From: an uncultured Porphyromonadaceae bacterium
Lineage (GTDB): Bacteria; Bacteroidota; Bacteroidia; Bacteroidales; Muribaculaceae
Assembly: GCA_947573485.1 (NCBI GenBank)
Contig: CANPGB010000007.1
Coordinates: 1 to 64,000, forward strand
Direction: 5' to 3'
DNA length: 64,000 nt
Of this stretch, positions 62,691 to 64,000 are shown piece by piece (position 1 is the stretch's first letter; each line of letters starts with the position of its first letter). A program made the position numbers and the translations under genes. The notes under the pieces are model-generated. The model had not been told where the DNA came from. It ran no database searches and worked only from the letters and a program-made list of their open reading frames with translations.

Positions 62691-63266
62691 TTACTCGTAG
62701 GGAGCGGCCTCGTAGTAGGGGATGTCCACGAGGCGGATGTTGAAGCGGAGGTTGGAGTAGGGTTGTACCACGCCCATTTCCTGAGCGCCGTAGCCCACGC
62801 CGTAGGGCACGATAAGCTCCACGGTGTCGCCGCAGTGCATCTGCTCCAGCCCGATTGGCCAGCCTTGGATTACCGAGCGGAGGTCGGTGCGGAAAATACC
62901 TTTGGCCCCGTACGAGGTCACGTTGTCCGACGAGTCGGCGGCAGTGCCGTCGGCAAGGTGGAGGCGGTAGCGCACGTCGACGGTGCTGGTGTAGAGGGGC
63001 GAGAGGTTGCCGGCTGTTTCCTCGCGGTCGTTGTACCAGTGCATGAGCACGAAGGCGCCGTTGTTCCAGCGGGGCACCACTACCTGATAGTAGGGTGTGC
63101 CGTCGGGGTTCTTCTTGGCCTGCAGGTCGGTGAGCCACTCTTCGTTAAATTCACGCCACTCGCGGTATTTATCCCAGGTGGTTTCTTCTTCGGTGGTGCA
63201 CGACTGCATTGCCGTGAACGATGCCATTGCCGCAATTGCGGCGAGTATTGCCAATAGCTTCTTCAT
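62691..63266 (-). CDS. FKBP-type peptidyl-prolyl isomerase lipoprotein
   Basis: A 191-residue exported protein (lipobox Cys23, AMQSC) of the FKBP family, which speeds cis-trans turns at proline and helps folding in the cell envelope. The FKBP fold shows in VDVRYRLHLADGTAADSSD, GWPIGLEQMHCGDTVELIVP and YGVGYGAQEMGVVQPYSNL. I start at 63266 (MKKLLAILAA), 4 bases after the lemA stop. The conserved core is kept; some binding-pocket aromatics differ. It is the last gene of a glyS-lemA-FKBP operon. Confidence 0.88.
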   Translation of the reverse strand: MKKLLAILAAIAAMASFTAMQSCTTEEETTWDKYREWREFNEEWLTDLQAKKNPDGTPYYQVVVPRWNNGAFVLMHWYNDREETAGNLSPLYTSTVDVRYRLHLADGTAADSSDNVTSYGAKGIFRTDLRSVIQGWPIGLEQMHCGDTVELIVPYGVGYGAQEMGVVQPYSNLRFNIRLVDIPYYEAAPYE

Positions 63267-63270
63267 GAGC

Positions 63271-63888
63271 TCAGAACTGTACGGTGGGTGCTGTTGCCGC
63301 CGCTTCATCGGCTGTGAACTGGGGCTTGGCGCTGAAGCCGAAGATTCCTGCCCAGAGGTTTGCGGGGAAGCGTTTTACCTTGAGGTTGTATTCTTTTACA
63401 ACTTCGGTGTAGCGACCGCGCTCGGTGGCTATGCGGTTCTCGGTGCCTTCGAGGGTGGTCTGAAGGTTTGTGAACTGCACGTCGGCCTTGAGGTCGGGGT
63501 AGGCTTCCTTAACGGCGTTGACGTATATGCTCAGCGCTTTGTTGAGGCCCTGCTGTGCCTGGTTGTACTTGTCGAAGGCTTCGGTGTCGGCGGGGGTGGC
63601 AGTGTTCTCGAGGCCTCGCGCCTGGTTGTAGGCGTCGGAGAGGCCTGCACGGGCGCGGGTCACCGATTCGTAGGTGCTGCTTTCGTGTGCGGCGTAGCCT
63701 TTTACGGTCTCTACCATGTTGGGTATGAGGTCCATTCGGCGCTGGTACTGCACTTCGACTTTAGCCCATGCTTCATCGACGTCCTGCTCGAGGGTTACCA
63801 TGGAGTTGTATGCCGATTTCCCGCTCACGAAGAGCCCGATGAGCACAATGGCTATAACGGCAATGGTGATGATTGTTCCTTTTTTCAT
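63271..63888 (-). CDS. lemA: LemA family protein
   Basis: A 205-residue protein with one N-terminal membrane helix (about 5-24) and a long helical bundle, as in all LemA proteins. The patterns VTLEQDVDEAWAKVEVQYQR, DLIPNMVETVKGYAAHE and ENRIATERGRYTEVVKEYN are family hallmarks. The C-terminal residues (FSAKPQFTADEAAATAPTVQF) are typical. Its exact role is unknown. The start codon overlaps the stop of the glycyl-tRNA synthetase gene in an ATGA junction. Confidence 0.95.
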   Translation of the reverse strand: MKKGTIITIAVIAIVLIGLFVSGKSAYNSMVTLEQDVDEAWAKVEVQYQRRMDLIPNMVETVKGYAAHESSTYESVTRARAGLSDAYNQARGLENTATPADTEAFDKYNQAQQGLNKALSIYVNAVKEAYPDLKADVQFTNLQTTLEGTENRIATERGRYTEVVKEYNLKVKRFPANLWAGIFGFSAKPQFTADEAAATAPTVQF

Positions 63889-64000
63889 TTAAGTTTGCGT
63901 AAAAGTGAGGAGAGGCTCACGCGGTCGTGGATGAGGGCGTGCAGGTCGGCGATGTTGACGCGTGTCTGCTGCATGGAGTCGCGTTCGCGGAGCGTTACGG
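63885..64000 (-). CDS. glyS: Glycyl-tRNA synthetase, C-terminal end (partial)
   Basis: Only the last 38 codons lie in the window; the gene continues beyond base 64000. The reading VTLRERDSMQQTRVNIADLH is the C-terminal anticodon-binding end of the single-chain (archaeal/eukaryal-type) glycyl-tRNA synthetase found in Bacteroidetes. It is translationally coupled to lemA by the ATGA overlap at 63885-63888. Confidence 0.85.
   Translation of the reverse strand, partial: VTLRERDSMQQTRVNIADLHALIHDRVSLSSLLRKLK

Overview
The window is a 64 kb chromosomal piece of a gut-type Bacteroidales bacterium. The best fit is Muribaculaceae, which is an inference from protein style and a GC content of roughly 55 percent. 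The sequence evidence is: two SusC/SusD pairs, start sites without Shine-Dalgarno signals, many promoters of the Bacteroidetes form TTTG-N19-21-TAnnTTTG, a Na+-pumping NADH:quinone reductase operon (nqrABCDEF), a DUF4293 protein, and secreted proteins with type IX secretion-like C-terminal tails.

Layout. 1-3111: dispersed hairpin repeats, an Eis-like acetyltransferase and a type II NADH dehydrogenase (ndh). 3112-12132: a leftward operon with an outer zinc metalloprotease first, then SusC, SusD and a propeller-like secreted protein. 12450-16801: carAB for carbamoyl phosphate. 16802-17290: duplicated promoter DNA and a 14-unit heptamer array. 17291-26647: a rightward SusC-SusD-lipoprotein operon followed by a secreted subtilisin. 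26829-31240: a frameshifted BspA-like leucine-rich-repeat surface protein, a cluster of short palindromic repeats and tRNA-Arg/tRNA-Asp. 31439-33514: recO, with no usual start codon, and a membrane protein with a Cys-rich tail. 33692-36786: wecC-wecG-wecB, which make and transfer ManNAcA. 36859-41582: a DUF3861 gene, then greA-hit-thioredoxin-fold lipoprotein-GH20 hexosaminidase. 41928-42759: an AT-rich zeta-toxin-like pair. 42923-48712: tRNA-Pro, an M3 peptidase, a TPR protein, a second composite repeat locus and DUF4293. 48694-52090: DUF805 plus an iron-complex/cobalamin-type ABC importer. 52228-60952: the Nqr operon and pyruvate phosphate dikinase. 61038-62591: a compact AT-richer accessory island (DUF3791, DUF3990, small helical protein, Fic). 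62691-64000: an FKBP isomerase, LemA and the end of glycyl-tRNA synthetase.

How it fits together. The two Sus loci each sit with a secreted or outer protease, not with glycoside hydrolases, which points to protein or peptide capture. The energy genes (ndh, Nqr, PPDK) fit an anaerobic fermenter that uses Na+ and PPi-linked metabolism. The most unusual items are the Fic/DUF3990 island, the zeta-like pair, the telomere-like heptamer arrays with G-quadruplex potential, a repeat family shared by the left edge and position 48.1 kb, the promoter duplication upstream of carA, the missing recO start codon, and a thioredoxin-fold lipoprotein without its redox cysteines.
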